DNA of 64,000 nucleotides, taken from contig CM060953.1 of NCBI GenBank assembly GCA_030765055.1, forward strand, positions 194,406,482 through 194,470,481. The letters are read 5' to 3'. The notes beneath the pieces are model-generated. The model had not been told where the DNA came from. It made no database searches and was given only the letters and a program-made list of their open reading frames with translations. Made by a program: the position numbers and the translations under genes. Positions 41,927-53,387 of this stretch are shown here, piece by piece; positions within the stretch are counted from its first letter, which is position 1; each line of letters begins with the position of its first letter. This stretch comes from Mantis religiosa. Lineage: Eukaryota; Arthropoda; Insecta; Mantodea; Mantidae.

Positions 41927-42975
41927 TCTTTCTCTAACTCCCTTGTGCTGTTAAGCGTGGAGTACAAGCCTCTTCTACCCATTTCCTCCACTTTTCTCGG
42001 TCCATCATCATTCTCTTCATTTCTGTCATGGTTTTCGCTCTATCCTTCCCCAACTTCTCAATGTATTCCTGATACAACATGCGTGGCCTTCCCCTAATTC
42101 TTTTGCCTTCTAGTCTTGCTTCTAAATATTGTTTGGGTTTTCTTTCTTCTGACATGTGGAGTACATGTCCATACCATTTAAGTTGTCTTTTTTTTTCCAA
42201 TATTTCTATAACGGAGTGTGTACCCAACTCTTCCCTTATTGTTACATTTCTAATCATTGTCTTCCCCACAGCTCGTCTTAAATATCTCATTTCCATAGCT
42301 GTCATTTTGCTTTCTTGTTTCTGTAGGAGAGTCCAGCTCTCTGCTCCATATAATAGAATTGGTAGTATTATTGTTTTTGTTTCTTTTGTTATTTCCTGTT
42401 TTCCCACAATAGTATTATTAATCTGAAAGTAGACCGAATTGGCATTTCTTATTCTGTTTAAAATTTCCTGCTCTATTTTTCCATCCTTATTTATAATTGT
42501 ACCCAGGTATTCATAACTGTCTACCTGTTCTAAGATTTCATCATTACATTTAATTCTAACTTCTTCTTCTTTCCTTCCTATATACATGGTTTTACTTTTG
42601 GGTATGTTTAATTCTAAACCTTTTCTAGTTAATTCTTCATTCCATTCATTTAGCGGTAATTGTGAATTATTATTATTTGCTATTAATATGATGTCATCAG
42701 CATATATCAACGATTGTGCCCAAACTGGTCTTAAATTTCTATATCCTATCATAGTTCTTGTTCTTCTTTTGCAAATTTTCCATGTTTCATCCATCACAAT
42801 AATAAATAAGAGTGGGCTGAGACTATCTCCTTGTTTAACTCCTCTATTCATCAGAAATGGTTCTGATTCTTGTCCATCTAATCTTATTATCCCTTTTGGT
42901 TCTTCATAAACTGATTGTATTGCTTCAATAAAATTCATAGGTACCTTTTGGTCTTTAGAGCTCTCCAAAACTTTA
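41927..42975 (-). mobile_element. RTE-like LINE (copy 2), 5'-truncated
   Basis: Same family and same 3' junction (CTTTCTCTAACTCC on the plus strand) as the 30.1-kb copy. It extends upstream through the palm motifs to about 42970. Only a short CTTCTTTC tail remains. No target duplication was identified. Confidence 0.88.
41934..42968 (-). CDS. reverse transcriptase fragment, RTE-like (copy 2), open 344 codons
   Basis: MNFIEAIQSVYEEPKGIIRL, MNRGVKQGDSLSPLLFIIVM (motif B), YADDIILIANNNN (motif C), VDSYEYLGTIINKDGK, LLYGAESWTLLQKQESKM, HVLHMSEERKPKQYLEARLE, RGRPRMLYQEYIEKLG. There is no stop from 42968 to 41934. Compared with the 30-kb copy it lacks a few residues at two places (around TIILPILLY and GKTMIRN) in multiples of three. 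The N-terminal endonuclease and motif A are missing, so it cannot act alone, but the open frame suggests a recent insertion. Confidence 0.85.
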   Translation of the reverse strand: MESSKDQKVPMNFIEAIQSVYEEPKGIIRLDGQESEPFLMNRGVKQGDSLSPLLFIIVMDETWKICKRRTRTMIGYRNLRPVWAQSLIYADDIILIANNNNSQLPLNEWNEELTRKGLELNIPKSKTMYIGRKEEEVRIKCNDEILEQVDSYEYLGTIINKDGKIEQEILNRIRNANSVYFQINNTIVGKQEITKETKTIILPILLYGAESWTLLQKQESKMTAMEMRYLRRAVGKTMIRNVTIREELGTHSVIEILEKKRQLKWYGHVLHMSEERKPKQYLEARLEGKRIRGRPRMLYQEYIEKLGKDRAKTMTEMKRMMMDREKWRKWVEEACTPRLTAQGS

Positions 42976-44334
42976 ACTTTAAACTAAATATATAAACCAT
43001 TGGCGTAATACACGAATATCCATGTTATAATTGTGATTTCAACAACTGCATTATTATAAAACTTTGTAAAATTCACTTTGCGTTCCCTTACGTCTAGCGC
43101 CACGAACACTTGCAAGTGTTCGAGAGAGGGAAATATAAGAAGAGTGGGGGTAACGAGGTGGCTACAGAACTCTTCCCATTTGAAACACATAATAGAAAAG
43201 TACTGCGATGCAGTTTGAAGTACCTCTGATAAGACTCCATGAATGGCTATTGCTTGGTACGCTGGGTGATCAAAAGATGGTTTAATGGTTTTGCACATTG
43301 ATTTATTATAAATATTAAAATCCTTGGTGGCTTCGCCTTGACACCAGCACCTTTTCTGATGGCTAACATCCTCCACCAAGTGTCAATGATGGGTTTTGGA
43401 TCTAGGGACGCTAGCTCAATCAACTCTTTATTATGCTGAAAACTAAAGTGACTTTTGACAAACCTTATAATATTTCCTGTGTCATTTGTATGGCGTAAGG
43501 CTCACACAGAACTATAACTATCATCTCTGGAACATCGCTGTATTTACGGCATGTATATTTGGCTAGTTTCCACGTGAGTAATTCTAACATCTTCAAAGTG
43601 GCCGTCAAACGCATTAATTCCGACTATCTCACCACAGATTCTAACGTTTGAGCGTTCGGTGTACAGCATTTCCGTAACAGACGGTGATTGACAGGTCATT
43701 TCGAAACCCTCCAAGCATGGTCTGCAATGATCGACACGGCAGATCAATTTAAACATGTTAATATAGCCAGACATAGTAGCAATGTACCAATACAGGCGGC
43801 AGATATTCGCTAAAACCTCTTTATAGATAATGTTTACACAAAAACAGGCATTAAACTAAGGAGTACTATAACTCTGAGCCCCGATTGCATAAAAATCGCT
43901 AACTGCAGTTCATTTATTATCGAAAATCAAAACTGAACTAAGTTTACGAACCCGCGTGGTTTGTAAAATGCTGATCTTAGAACAGATGAACGCCGTTTAG
44001 TACTGATCCGAGATCACAAAAACAAATGCTACAACATCGCCAAACATGTTGGAACTTTCGTGTTGTATCGAAAGGATTCGAAAATTATCGGAATTACTCG
44101 ACTCTAATTCAAGTGCACAGGGTAGCCAATCTAGACATAACAAAAATTAAATAAATCTTTCGCTTTAAGGTTATTTGTCCAAGAAATAATGTTATTTTAA
44201 ATAAACAATATAAGAACTTACTCCATATTGAAACAGTATTTATCAAAAGTTACCATTATTTGCTCAATGTACCTACGTCTTTTTCATTTTCGTCTGTTTA
44301 CAATATTGTGAGTTGGAAAACAAACAAAAATGGA
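42976..44334. other. no recognisable gene
   Basis: Open frames at 42984-43379 and 43544-43774 (minus) have no motif I recognise and no supporting context. Nothing else was seen. Confidence 0.4.
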
Positions 44335-44370
44335 AGATAAGTGAAGTTTAAAAGTTACAAATTATTATAT
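44335..44370 (+). repeat. 36-bp segment shared with 63.54 kb
   Basis: AGATAAGTGAAGTTTAAAAG followed by TTACAAATTATTATAT closely matches 63541-63575. It sits immediately before a mariner fragment and could be the end of an unidentified element. Confidence 0.6.
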
Positions 44371-44375
44371 GGAAG

Positions 44376-44559
44376 TAAAAAATGGTTTCCAGTATGTCTT
44401 TGAAGACTGGCAGAAACGCTGGGACAATTGCATCGCATTCACGGGAGACTATTTTGAAAAGAACCGTCAAAATTATGAAGATGAGTAAAGGTACGTTGTC
44501 AAAAAAAAAAAAAAAAAAAAAAAAGAAGAAGAAGATCATTCTTCATTGCACAGCCCTCG
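44376..44559 (+). mobile_element. mariner, family D, 3' fragment
   Basis: The plus-strand frame MVSSMSLKTGRNAGTIASHS through MSKGTLSKKKK matches the C-terminus of the family D transposases. The right TIR reads to CAGCCCTCG at 44559, followed by TA. A run of 24 A (44501-44524) lies between the coding end and the TIR. Everything upstream is missing. Confidence 0.85.
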
Positions 44560-44561
44560 TA

Positions 44562-45552
44562 CTTCCAAGATCGGCGCGGGTGGTGTACATTTGGCGATAT
44601 TGTTTGATACATCTTTTGAATGTACAGCTTTTGTCATATGAAAGTGACCTTCAAAATTAAACCGGAAAAACAACTCCCTCCCCTCTGAAACCTACATAAT
44701 TATTTCTGTGTCTAATTGCTAATGTGTCCAATTGCTACACACCCCCTTTACTCATTAGGAATAAGGAGAATTTATTGTACTTGTATTGGTATTGTAACGA
44801 AATGACAATACCACTAGGTTCGATTAATAGCGAGGAATATTACAAGGTTGGGGAGTCCCTGTCACCTGTCACAATGATGTGAAACTCTCAACATTTCAGA
44901 AGTTTCTTACACTCCTTTTAGCCAAGAATTGGCAACACTGCATTTGGTAGGAAGAGCACGCGGATTGTGTTTGCAAATCAACACACCTGGCGTTCTGGTT
45001 TGAAAGGAACCTAACAATAGCGTCATTAGCAGGTAAAATGTGTACGGTACTTTCAAATTCTTACCAAAGGACAAAAAAGCAGATAAAAGGGATTCAATTC
45101 TTATCAGTCTCAGGTGCAAACAAAACTGGCTGATGTGCAGTGTTCCTGCACTTCTTCCGCAGCACGAAAACTGTCAGTTTTACGCTCCATCGACGAGTAA
45201 TTGAATTTATAGGCAGAGTAAAATCTGATGTACTGGTACCAGCTTTCGAAGCCCGTAAAAATGTCTCTCGTTCCGCAAAGCGTAATAAAACGTGATGACA
45301 TAAATCCCAGAAGAAGTAAAATATTCAGTACTGCAGGTAAAATGCATGTGAGTTCAAATTTAATAATAATTCTTAACGACCTAGCAGTAAGTCACACGTA
45401 CTCACATTCTTTGTCGTACCACTTTCTATCCTATCCACAGAATTTTACTGTCACGTATGCACAGCCAAAGAATATGAATAACATAAAATAATTTTGATTT
45501 TACTGAATCTTCCCTAATGTTGGTTACTAGATGTCACTAGTGCCCCATAAAG
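44562..45552. other. no recognisable gene
   Basis: Short open frames only (44907-45119 minus, 45228-45491 plus). No known motif. Confidence 0.4.
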
Positions 45553-46864
45553 CGAGAGGTACGAAACAATGATCAAACAATGATCACAATTTTTTTTCTT
45601 TACAACGTACATTTACTCATACTCATAATTTTGATGGTCTTTCTCAAAATAGTCTCTCCTGAATGCGATGTACTTGTCCCAGTGTTTCTGCCAGACTTCA
45701 AGACATGCTGAAAACCATTTTTAAGAGATCCTACCAAATCGCCGCCGCAGCCTTCACCACTGCTTCTGATGATGGATAATGCCTCCCACGAAGGCGTTTC
45801 TTCAAGTTAGGGAATAGAAAAAAGTCACATGGGGCTAAATCTGGACTATAGGGAGGGTGAGGGATGAACTTTGGTTTAATTTTTGCAAGATATTCAGCAA
45901 CAATATTGGCAATATGCGACCACGCATTATCGTGATGCATCATCCAGCCTGCTTCACGGAAATGTAGTCTTTTCTGACTGATATAGACTTGCAATGTTTT
46001 CAGGACATCCCTGTAGTATTGTCCAGTTACTGATGTGTGTGTAGGTACAACATGCTGATAAACCATTCCATGAATATCAAAGAATGAGATGACCGTAACT
46101 TTCCCAGCAGAAGCAACCACTTTTGCTTTTTGGGGGGGTTGGTGATGAAGGAAATTTTCACACTGAGCTTTGCTGTTTGCTCTCAGGATCAAAATGATGT
46201 AGCCAAGTTTCATCAGCAGTGATTACGTTTGAAAGAAACCCCGGATCTTCCTCTAACATCAACTTTAAGTGCATGCAGACCTGCATGCGAATGTCCTTTT
46301 GTTCGGGAATCAACAGTCCTGGAACCCACCATCCACAAACACGTCTCATGTGTAATGTTTGTGTCACCAACGTGTGGGTGGCACCCAATGAAATGTTCAA
46401 TATTTCAGAAAGTGATCTTAAGGTAATTCGTCCATCCTCTCTCACAATGGCAGCAGCAGTGTTGATGTTTTCTTCCGTAAGAGCAGTAACTGGAGCACCG
46501 GGTCCACCTTCCTTCAAAATTGATTCTCTTCCCTCTTTAAACATTTTAAACCACCATCGAGCTGTGCTGTAGGGAAGAACAGACTCTCCATACTCCTCCT
46601 GTAACATTGTATAGGCCTCAACTGAAGATTTGGTGAGACGAAAGCAGAATTTCAAAGCCGCATATTGTTCCTCGCGTGTTACCTCCATTACAGCGGTAGG
46701 CGATACTGAACATGTCTGAACTTGCCTGGTTCTCACAGGCGGGAACCAGGAGTACCAACAATGAAACTACTACGGCGTGATTGTTTCACATAAAACTAAC
46801 AGAATATAATAAGGTTGTATTTTAGTGCGAAAAATTATGATCATTCTTTATTGAACAGCCCTCG
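45553..46864 (-). mobile_element. mariner, family D, full-length copy
   Basis: The right end has the family TIR, reading CTTTATTGAACAGCCCTCG to 46864 and followed by TA. The left end near 45553-45590 is degraded but keeps AATGATCA-type sequence and a short T run. At about 1.3 kb it is the only copy in the window that keeps the whole transposase gene. The 24-kb and 53-kb copies lack about 400 bp of it. Confidence 0.88.
45602..46688 (-). pseudogene. mariner transposase, family D, full-length with stops and a frameshift
   Basis: Start ATG at 46688 (MEVTREEQYAALKFCFRLTK). HTH parts: AYTMLQEEYGESVLPYSTAR, EGGPGAPVTALTEENINTAA, LRSLSEILNISLGATHTLVT. First Asp is in VITADETWLHHFDPESK. A TGA at 46158-46160 replaces the Trp codon after QQSSV, and an indel in a G run at about 46130-46137 changes the frame. 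The continuation has GMVYQHVVPTHTSVTGQYY, HHDNAWSHIANIVAEY (second Asp; the usual NARPH reads NAWSH) and SPDLAPCDFFLFPNL (third Asp, 34 apart). A TAG after AAAAIW at about 45731 ends the second frame. It is inactive. Confidence 0.9.
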
Positions 46865-46866
46865 TA

Positions 46867-47589
46867 CTTGCGTGGGTCTTGAGAAAGTTTCTCGAGGGTT
46901 CATGGATGCTTATTCATTCAAACATGTTATGCGATTAACAAATTGCACAGAATGTTTCACTGTGAAGAAATTTTAAACACATAAATTAAATTTTATAAAG
47001 TAACTACTGTGTACTGCTGTACATAAGAAAGTGAACCTATAAAATTAAAATAAATAATTCACATAAAAAGGAGAGGATAACATTTCGAAAGCATATTTGT
47101 GACCACCGTTCTGGCCAGTGACATTTTTGCTTTCCTGCCAAATATCTAAATACAATATGTTCAATATCTTCTCGGGAAGCAAAGTAAGTGAAAAGACGAT
47201 TAGAAATCGATGTATAGGAAGTGTGCATCTCTCGCATCATCTGGATATTTATTAAATGCTATAACCACAAATCTATCACTAGATATAACCTAAATGTAAA
47301 CAATTATAAAATACTATTAATATTTGAATTACTGAACAAAAGACTGTTTTCAGTAAATTAAATGCCAGGCCAGGAGATGGCATGAGTATAGATTATTAAC
47401 TGGGTCAAAGAAGCTTAATTACACTGGGCAACAATGAAAATGTTTCGGGCTCAAGAACAGTCAATTCATATGTATTTCGATTTGCTGAATTAAAAAATTA
47501 CCATAAAATGACAGATTACTTCTTGCTTTGGGGACAGTGTGACATTTCATTTGTTAGTGTCAACATTTTTTTTTTTTTCGTGTGTGAAA
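46867..47589. other. no recognisable gene
   Basis: AT-rich spacer. The open frame at 47037-47240 (minus) has no motif. Confidence 0.4.
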
Positions 47590-48240
47590 GCTGTGTTACT
47601 TCACAATGGCAAACTTCGCTCTTCTATTCCTGTTGGTAATTCAGTTCACATGAAGGCCACATATGCAAATATGATAGCCCTCTTGGACTCACTAAAATAT
47701 AAAGAACACAAATGGATAATCTGAGGTGATCTAAAAGTCATTGCCATACTCTTATGAATGCAAAAGGGATACACAAAACATTGCTGCTTCTTATGTATGT
47801 AGGACAGTAGAGATAGAAAATTGCATTATAAAATTCCAGAACTTGTAAAGGTTCCTGCAAGTGACCAAATTTTAGAGGGGAAAGAAAAGGAAGCTTGGGA
47901 AGCCTTCAAGGGTGTTGTTCATGGATGTTTAGGCAACAAAAGAGATGACAACTACAAGCATTTGGTGACAGTGCTCCTGCAAAAATACCGTAACCTTGGA
48001 TACAACAACATGCCCCTTAAGATCCATTTTCTCCACTTCCACCTAGACTTTTTCTCTCCTAGTTGTGCAGCTGTTAGTGATGAACATGGGGAGAGATTCC
48101 ATCAGGACATTTCTGTTATGGAACAAAGATATCAGGATCGTTGGAATGAAGTAATGCTTGCGGATTACTGTTGGTCTTTGCATAGGGATTCTGCGGAACT
48201 CCATCACAAGAGGCAAGCTAAAAGACGACGAAGTCAATAG
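47590..48240 (+). pseudogene. degraded copy of an unclassified repeat-encoded protein
   Basis: One frame reads VLLHNGKLRSSIPVGNSVHM, then after in-frame stops CCFLCM and DSRDRKLHY. A 139-codon open part (47821-48240) follows with GKEKEAWEAFKGVVHGCLGN, KIHFLHFHLDFFSP, VSDEHGERFHQDISVMEQRY and a basic end KRQAKRRRSQ. I recall proteins with this FLCLWDSR ... SDEHGERFHQDI order recurring many times in arthropod genomes, which suggests a mobile element, but I cannot name the family. A block between LHY and the KVPASDQ region seems deleted. No TIRs were seen. Confidence 0.6.
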
Positions 48241-48779
48241 GCCACCACATGATTCTCTTCAGACACGACTATCTGCGAAGTATTCTTCCAGCAATTTAGA
48301 ACTATTAGAATATAACTAGCATTTAAAAAAAAAAATCTAACGCACTTTCAATGTTGTTAGCATATGTAATTAAAATGTATTTTATTCTCTTAGTCCATTA
48401 ATATGAAATACTTTCATCTACGGTGTATCAGAGAAATTAGAGCTAAGAAAACTTTTCCATTGTGTTTTTCTCGACCCAAAATTAGTGACAATTGACTCAT
48501 GAATTGCTGGAACCATTCAGATATTTGTTTTTTGTCGCCCAGTGTTATCAAGCTGTATAGATCTGTGCTGCTTAAGTCAAGTATTTCCAAATCTAAATAG
48601 AAATTGCGGTTCTATTTACGGACCCTCTTTAAATGATGTAGTGTTCAGTGTCTCATTCTACATTGTACATGAAAGTAGGCTTTATTTTGCTTTATCAGGC
48701 TTAAGCTTACTTCACGTGCCATAAATCTTCAACAATGCATCACTGGCTTTGTGACCCTTTAGACGGAAACCATTCTAAT

Positions 48780-48880
48780 TTACGGCCCAAGAAAACCACC
48801 ACCTTCCAAGGTTTTGAACCCGCGACCAGAGGGTAGCTAGGTATCACCACGCCAGGTACAACGATACCTAGCTACCTAGT
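48780..48880 (-). mobile_element. tRNA-like SINE remnant with 14-bp inverted repeat
   Basis: On the minus strand a B-box-like GCGGGTTCAAAACC lies downstream of an A-box-like TGGCGTGGTGATACC. The plus strand has GGTAGCTAGGTATC and its exact complement GATACCTAGCTACC, separated by about 19 bp (48833-48879). This could be a SINE head or an unrelated palindrome. Confidence 0.4.
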
Positions 48881-49309
48881 AAGTACATAGATAAGTATTG
48901 TTTTTCATTACAAATTTTACAGAAAATAAAACACCTTAGAGATTCCATGAATTCAAAAAAGGTCTCACTGTGAGAAAAAAGCTATGTCTGATTGGAAAGA
49001 CAACCGCCTATCGTCAAGGAAAACACGACAGTTAATATCAACAATGTATGCTGAGTAGGCTCGGATAAATGTTTCATAAATCAAGTACAAAAATCTGAAG
49101 GCCAGTAACTCTGGTAATAAAAATGTAGGTAATGTTTTAGAATTCTATGACAATGAATTTTGTACATTTCCCGCCCTCCGATTGAGGAAGAATGACGTCA
49201 TAGTTGACTGGTGAGTCTATCTTGAAATCATAGTGCCCTGTACGGAGAAGGAGCGGTAATATTTGCGGATGGTTGCTGTGGTAAGTAATACAACCAGCTT
49301 CCCCTGGAT
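48881..49309. other. no recognisable gene
   Basis: Spacer without identifiable motif. Confidence 0.35.
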
Positions 49310-49812
49310 ATGAACACAGACCACCGCGTCTTCATGGTTGAATGCTACATTCGTACCGGCATTAAAATTGGTGTGACATATAAATATAATTTAAACCGCT
49401 GCATAGAGGAGTTTATCGAAAGCTATCCAGCATTCAGACAAGTCCCTCGAAGCGTAATGTCAAAAGTGTCCAAGTACAGTCAAATTGGACATACTTTTCT
49501 TTGCGACATAGACGTCTTACGTTTTATCAGTACATGATATAAATTTGTTGTCATTCTCAACAGTTAATTAAAATGTCTATTAATGTTGGTATCCTTATGG
49601 TATCCAATAGGTGCATCAAACGTTTCCAAGATACAGGATCAGTTACTCGCAAAAAGAGAGACACTGGACGCTATAAAGTGGCTGGTCCCAATCTATAAGC
49701 AATAAATAATGTTATAACAGAAAGGCCTCAAGCATACCTTCTCGCAATACAGACAGTGTTTAAGGGGAAGAGAGAAAGGAAATATAAGAAAATGGCACGT
49801 AAGACTATGTAA
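49310..49812 (+). pseudogene. HTH-containing transposase N-terminal fragment
   Basis: MNTDHRVFMVECYIRTG ... CIEEFIESYPAFRQVPRSVM is followed, after about 90 bp in another frame, by CIKRFQDTGSVTRKKRDTGR and ITERPQAYLLAIQTVFKGKR. The order (repeat-type HTH, then RFQDTGSVTRKK, then RP) resembles the DNA-binding half of Tc1/mariner-superfamily transposases with paired-like HTHs. A stop follows VAGPNL. No catalytic part remains. The assignment rests on motif style only. Confidence 0.5.
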
Positions 49813-51925
49813 TGGAGATAGTTTCTTGTTTAGACTTGGATAAAAGCTTTGTACATATTGTAACACTAATTTATTTTTCATTCCTATAACATATTCTGTT
49901 AATTTTCTGGTTTGTAATGAAGTTACATTGTGAGGAAACTGTGGGTGATAGAAAAAGGATTGAGATCAAATCGAAATATTTCTATTTTATGTGACAGGTT
50001 TACAATATGCATCTATGTCTACTATAATAGAAAAACAGGTGTACATTGTGAAATAAGTGTTCATTGATTTTCATTTCGTATATTCTTCATAGTATACTTT
50101 ATGGCGGCATAATTAACTTTGCAGTACATTGTATTGCTGTATATAGTTTTTTATAAACAGTTCTGTATGTACGAACCAGGCGAAATTACGCACCTTTATA
50201 TTACGTGGGCAGACTCACCTCTCAAATAATATATTTACCTGCCGGTAGAGGGAGATCTCAAAGCTGCTGTCAACACATCTAATACGACAGCAAGCCGCTA
50301 GGGGAATCGTGTATAAACTTGCTCCATCAGCGATGCTATTGATGAAGTGAAATTTTGCACGGTAAAATCACAGATAAAAATGAACACCGTGTCCATCCCT
50401 TGAATAACAACAAATTTGAAAGAATTCGAGTTAGTTTCATTTTTAGTAGTTTATATTCAATATGTGCAGACCCATGAAAGAGGCTATGCCAAAACCAGTT
50501 TTATGTATCGTAAACAAGAGAAACAAAAAACGACTTATTTCCTGAGATAACTTTGCCAAGGTCTCCTGCATGAAGAACACGCTTCTAATCAGCATTTCTA
50601 ATTTTATAGCTAAACAATATTTCTACGCAACTGCATAAGGAAAACGCTCTGCTGTTCACCACATAAAAGTTTCATTTACGTGTTTTTGCTTTCGGAACAA
50701 CAACTTTGCTGTTAAACACTGAGCTAGTTTGAAACAAATGACTGCAACTTGTAGCAAACCAAAACACTTTCGTACTTTACAGGGAAGCCCCTGATATTAT
50801 TTACACTTTTGTTGGAATACTAAACGTGGACACACTGAAAAACAAACTTCATTATTGTAAACACCTGGGCTCTTAGCCATCGATATTTACAAATGCATTC
50901 CTTATTCTATTACACCAAAAATAATGCAAGTGATTCTAAAATTAACACTCATGTCAAATGCACTAATACGAAAAGAACATTTTATTATGTTGAGGCTCAC
51001 GTCATCTACAAAAATGTTAAATAGCAAATGTTTTTTTTTTTTTTCCTGTTTCTACTATAATTAAAAGACGGGGGAATGTACTGTATCTCACTGAAACCGA
51101 AATTTCAAAGCAAAAACATGTTACACTCCCAAAAATAAAACCATTTAAAAAAAAAAAAACACTATGTGTATATCTTTTTCTTTCAAAACTCTGCCGATGT
51201 AGCATTAATAATGCCAGAACCTTTTTCTTGTAAAATGCAAAATTTTCCTTTCAAAATATTGAAGTATCCAATTCCGCTTTTAACATGCATTTACTTTAGT
51301 TTTTAAATTTATTTATAAAAGAATATATAAAACAGTACATCTATGATCTGCTAGATCCTTGAAAACTTATAACAAATGAGAACTATACCTTGGCACTTTG
51401 CGATTACATAAGATTGGAGATCATTTCCATCTAATCGGTTGCAAAAACCTCGGCTCTCTGCACTCACCTGCAACAAAGAAAAGAACGCATTGTTGTAGAA
51501 AGTCCATTTCCATAAAATAAGCTACTCACAAGAAAATACTACCAAAAACTTCTAATACCTTTACGTTAACATACTTTCTCTGTCCAGTTATAACCTACTG
51601 TCATAAAAGCGTATTGCATTTGTTAATCACCTTTTGTTTCACACTTCAACAACAATACAGCATTGTAAAGAAATAGTCACTTTTTAAGAAGCAGATCGCC
51701 ACATGATGGACTTCAAATTCTAATCAATTTACAGCACTTCGAGAAAATTTCTAATGCAATAAATTCAAATTACTTTTTCCACTCACTTGTCCAAACTGCA
51801 CTTTTAAACGCGCATTCTTCTATCAGCTTTATGTTTGCGATTGTCAAATGCTTTAACAGCCGCACTGAACACTGACTTCAATGAAAGTAACAAACTGTCT
51901 GCTTATACGTCATCTACATTTTTGT
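49813..51925. other. no recognisable gene (2.1 kb)
   Basis: AT-rich with T and A tracts near 51033 and 51148. Open frames (51017-51205 and others) are short and motif-free. This is the longest stretch in the window where I see neither a transposon nor a tandem repeat, so it is the first place to look for diverged host sequence. Confidence 0.4.
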
Positions 51926-52025
51926 ATCTGTAGCGTAGTGGTAACGTGGTCCGCCTCAAGTTCAAGACGTCCCGAGTTCGAATCTCGCTCAGGGTGAGTT
52001 ATGTGGATAAGGTATTTTCCGAAGT
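51926..52025 (+). mobile_element. tRNA-derived SINE head, family C (copy 2)
   Basis: ATCTGTAGCGTAGTGGTAAC (A box region) and CCCGAGTTCGAATCTCG (B box region) are the best-preserved head of this family, followed by TGGATAAGGTATTTTCC. The body runs straight into five 108-bp tandem units. The 3' end after the array is TATAACGTTGTAGTATAAAT, then AATTTAAAAC. Confidence 0.85.
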
Positions 52026-52556
52026 CTTACCTTATACTGAAAGATGAATGTCTGGTAACTCTAAGCTCTATGTACCCTGTACTCATTTGTACATCATTTC
52101 ATTCATCGTCCGATATGACTTAACGTTGGAGGTTTTCTCTTATCCTGAAAGATGAATGTCTGGTAACTCTAAGCTCTATGTATCCTGTACTCATTTGTAC
52201 ATCATTTCATTCATCGTCCGATATGACTTAACGTTGGAGGTTTTCTCTTATCCTGAAAGATGAATGTCAGGTAACTCTAAGCTCTAAGTACCCTGTACTC
52301 ATTTGAACATCATTTCATTCATCGTCCGATATGACTTAACGTTGGAGGTTTTCTCTTATCCTGAAAGATGAATGTCTGGTAACTCTAAGCTCTATGTACC
52401 CTGTACTCATTTGAACATCATTTCATTCATCGTCCGATATGACTTAACGTTGGAGGTTTTCTCTTATCCTGAAAGAGGAATGTCTGGTAACTCTAAGCTC
52501 TATGTACCCTGTACTCATTTGAACATCATTTCATTCAACGTCCGATATAACGTTGT
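52026..52556 (+). repeat. 108-bp tandem array, 5 units, SINE family C body
   Basis: GGTAACTCTAAGCTCT markers at 52054, 52162, 52270, 52378 and 52486 are exactly 108 bp apart. Units are more alike than those at 15-16 kb. The first is continuous with the SINE head and the last with the SINE 3' end, so the whole SINE is present with an expanded body. Confidence 0.95.
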
Positions 52557-53387
52557 AGTATAAATAAATTTAAAACAAAATCGTGTATTAAAACGTTATC
52601 TATCTCGAGATTTTATTCTAAGGCATTCGGGATGAACAGTACTTCAGAGGCAATTCAAGATATGCATTTCACTGTAAATAAAAATATCTTCGTCATTTGA
52701 TAAAACTAGGTAAGACACTTTTTATGAGATTTCCCATGTAAAATGCGGTGGGGAGTAGTTTCGAATCCTCCGAAGAGGCTTAACTGTAATACCATATTTG
52801 GATTTGGAGTTCATGAGCCTCTGTTCTTAAGTCTATGCTTCTTTCCCCAACAAATACTTAAGCCTCAGGCTGTTAGAAGTAGCGGCTTTACTGAAGAACG
52901 TTAGGGCATTAACACAGATTAGTATGGAAGTTAGAATAATTCAAACAATTCCAGAGTGATGTTCATATGTTTCAGTCTTACGTGTCCGGAGTTTTCCCCT
53001 AAAGCTATGCCATACATTTTTGTTACTCTCTGTAGGATCATTACGTAACAGCCTAAACTATGACCATACGCGTGAAGAAATAAGTCCTCAGAAACGCCTG
53101 CTTCGTTCGGAGAACTTTTTAAAAATGCAAACACTGAAGGAAAGGAATGTGTAACATCCATCTCTGTAAATGTTACAGAGCTACGAAGCTCCTTTCACTT
53201 GGCAATGACTGGTTTAATTTTTTCTGCTTGCAGTTTTCCGTTACTCCTGCATAAACAAATTTGATTTAATAAATAAGAGGAGAGAGGAGAGGGGATTCAG
53301 GCGGTAACACACCTGCCAACTGCTTGTGAATTCAGCACATTGTTAGAAAACAATAACATAAAAAGAAACCAAACTATATTTCAAACA
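52557..53387. other. SINE 3' end, then no recognisable gene
   Basis: After the SINE tail (to about 52575) I see only motif-free open frames (52931-53161 minus). Confidence 0.4.

Noticed and set aside
42984..43379. 131-codon minus-strand open frame as a gene
   Set aside because: No recognisable domain and no splice or homology support.
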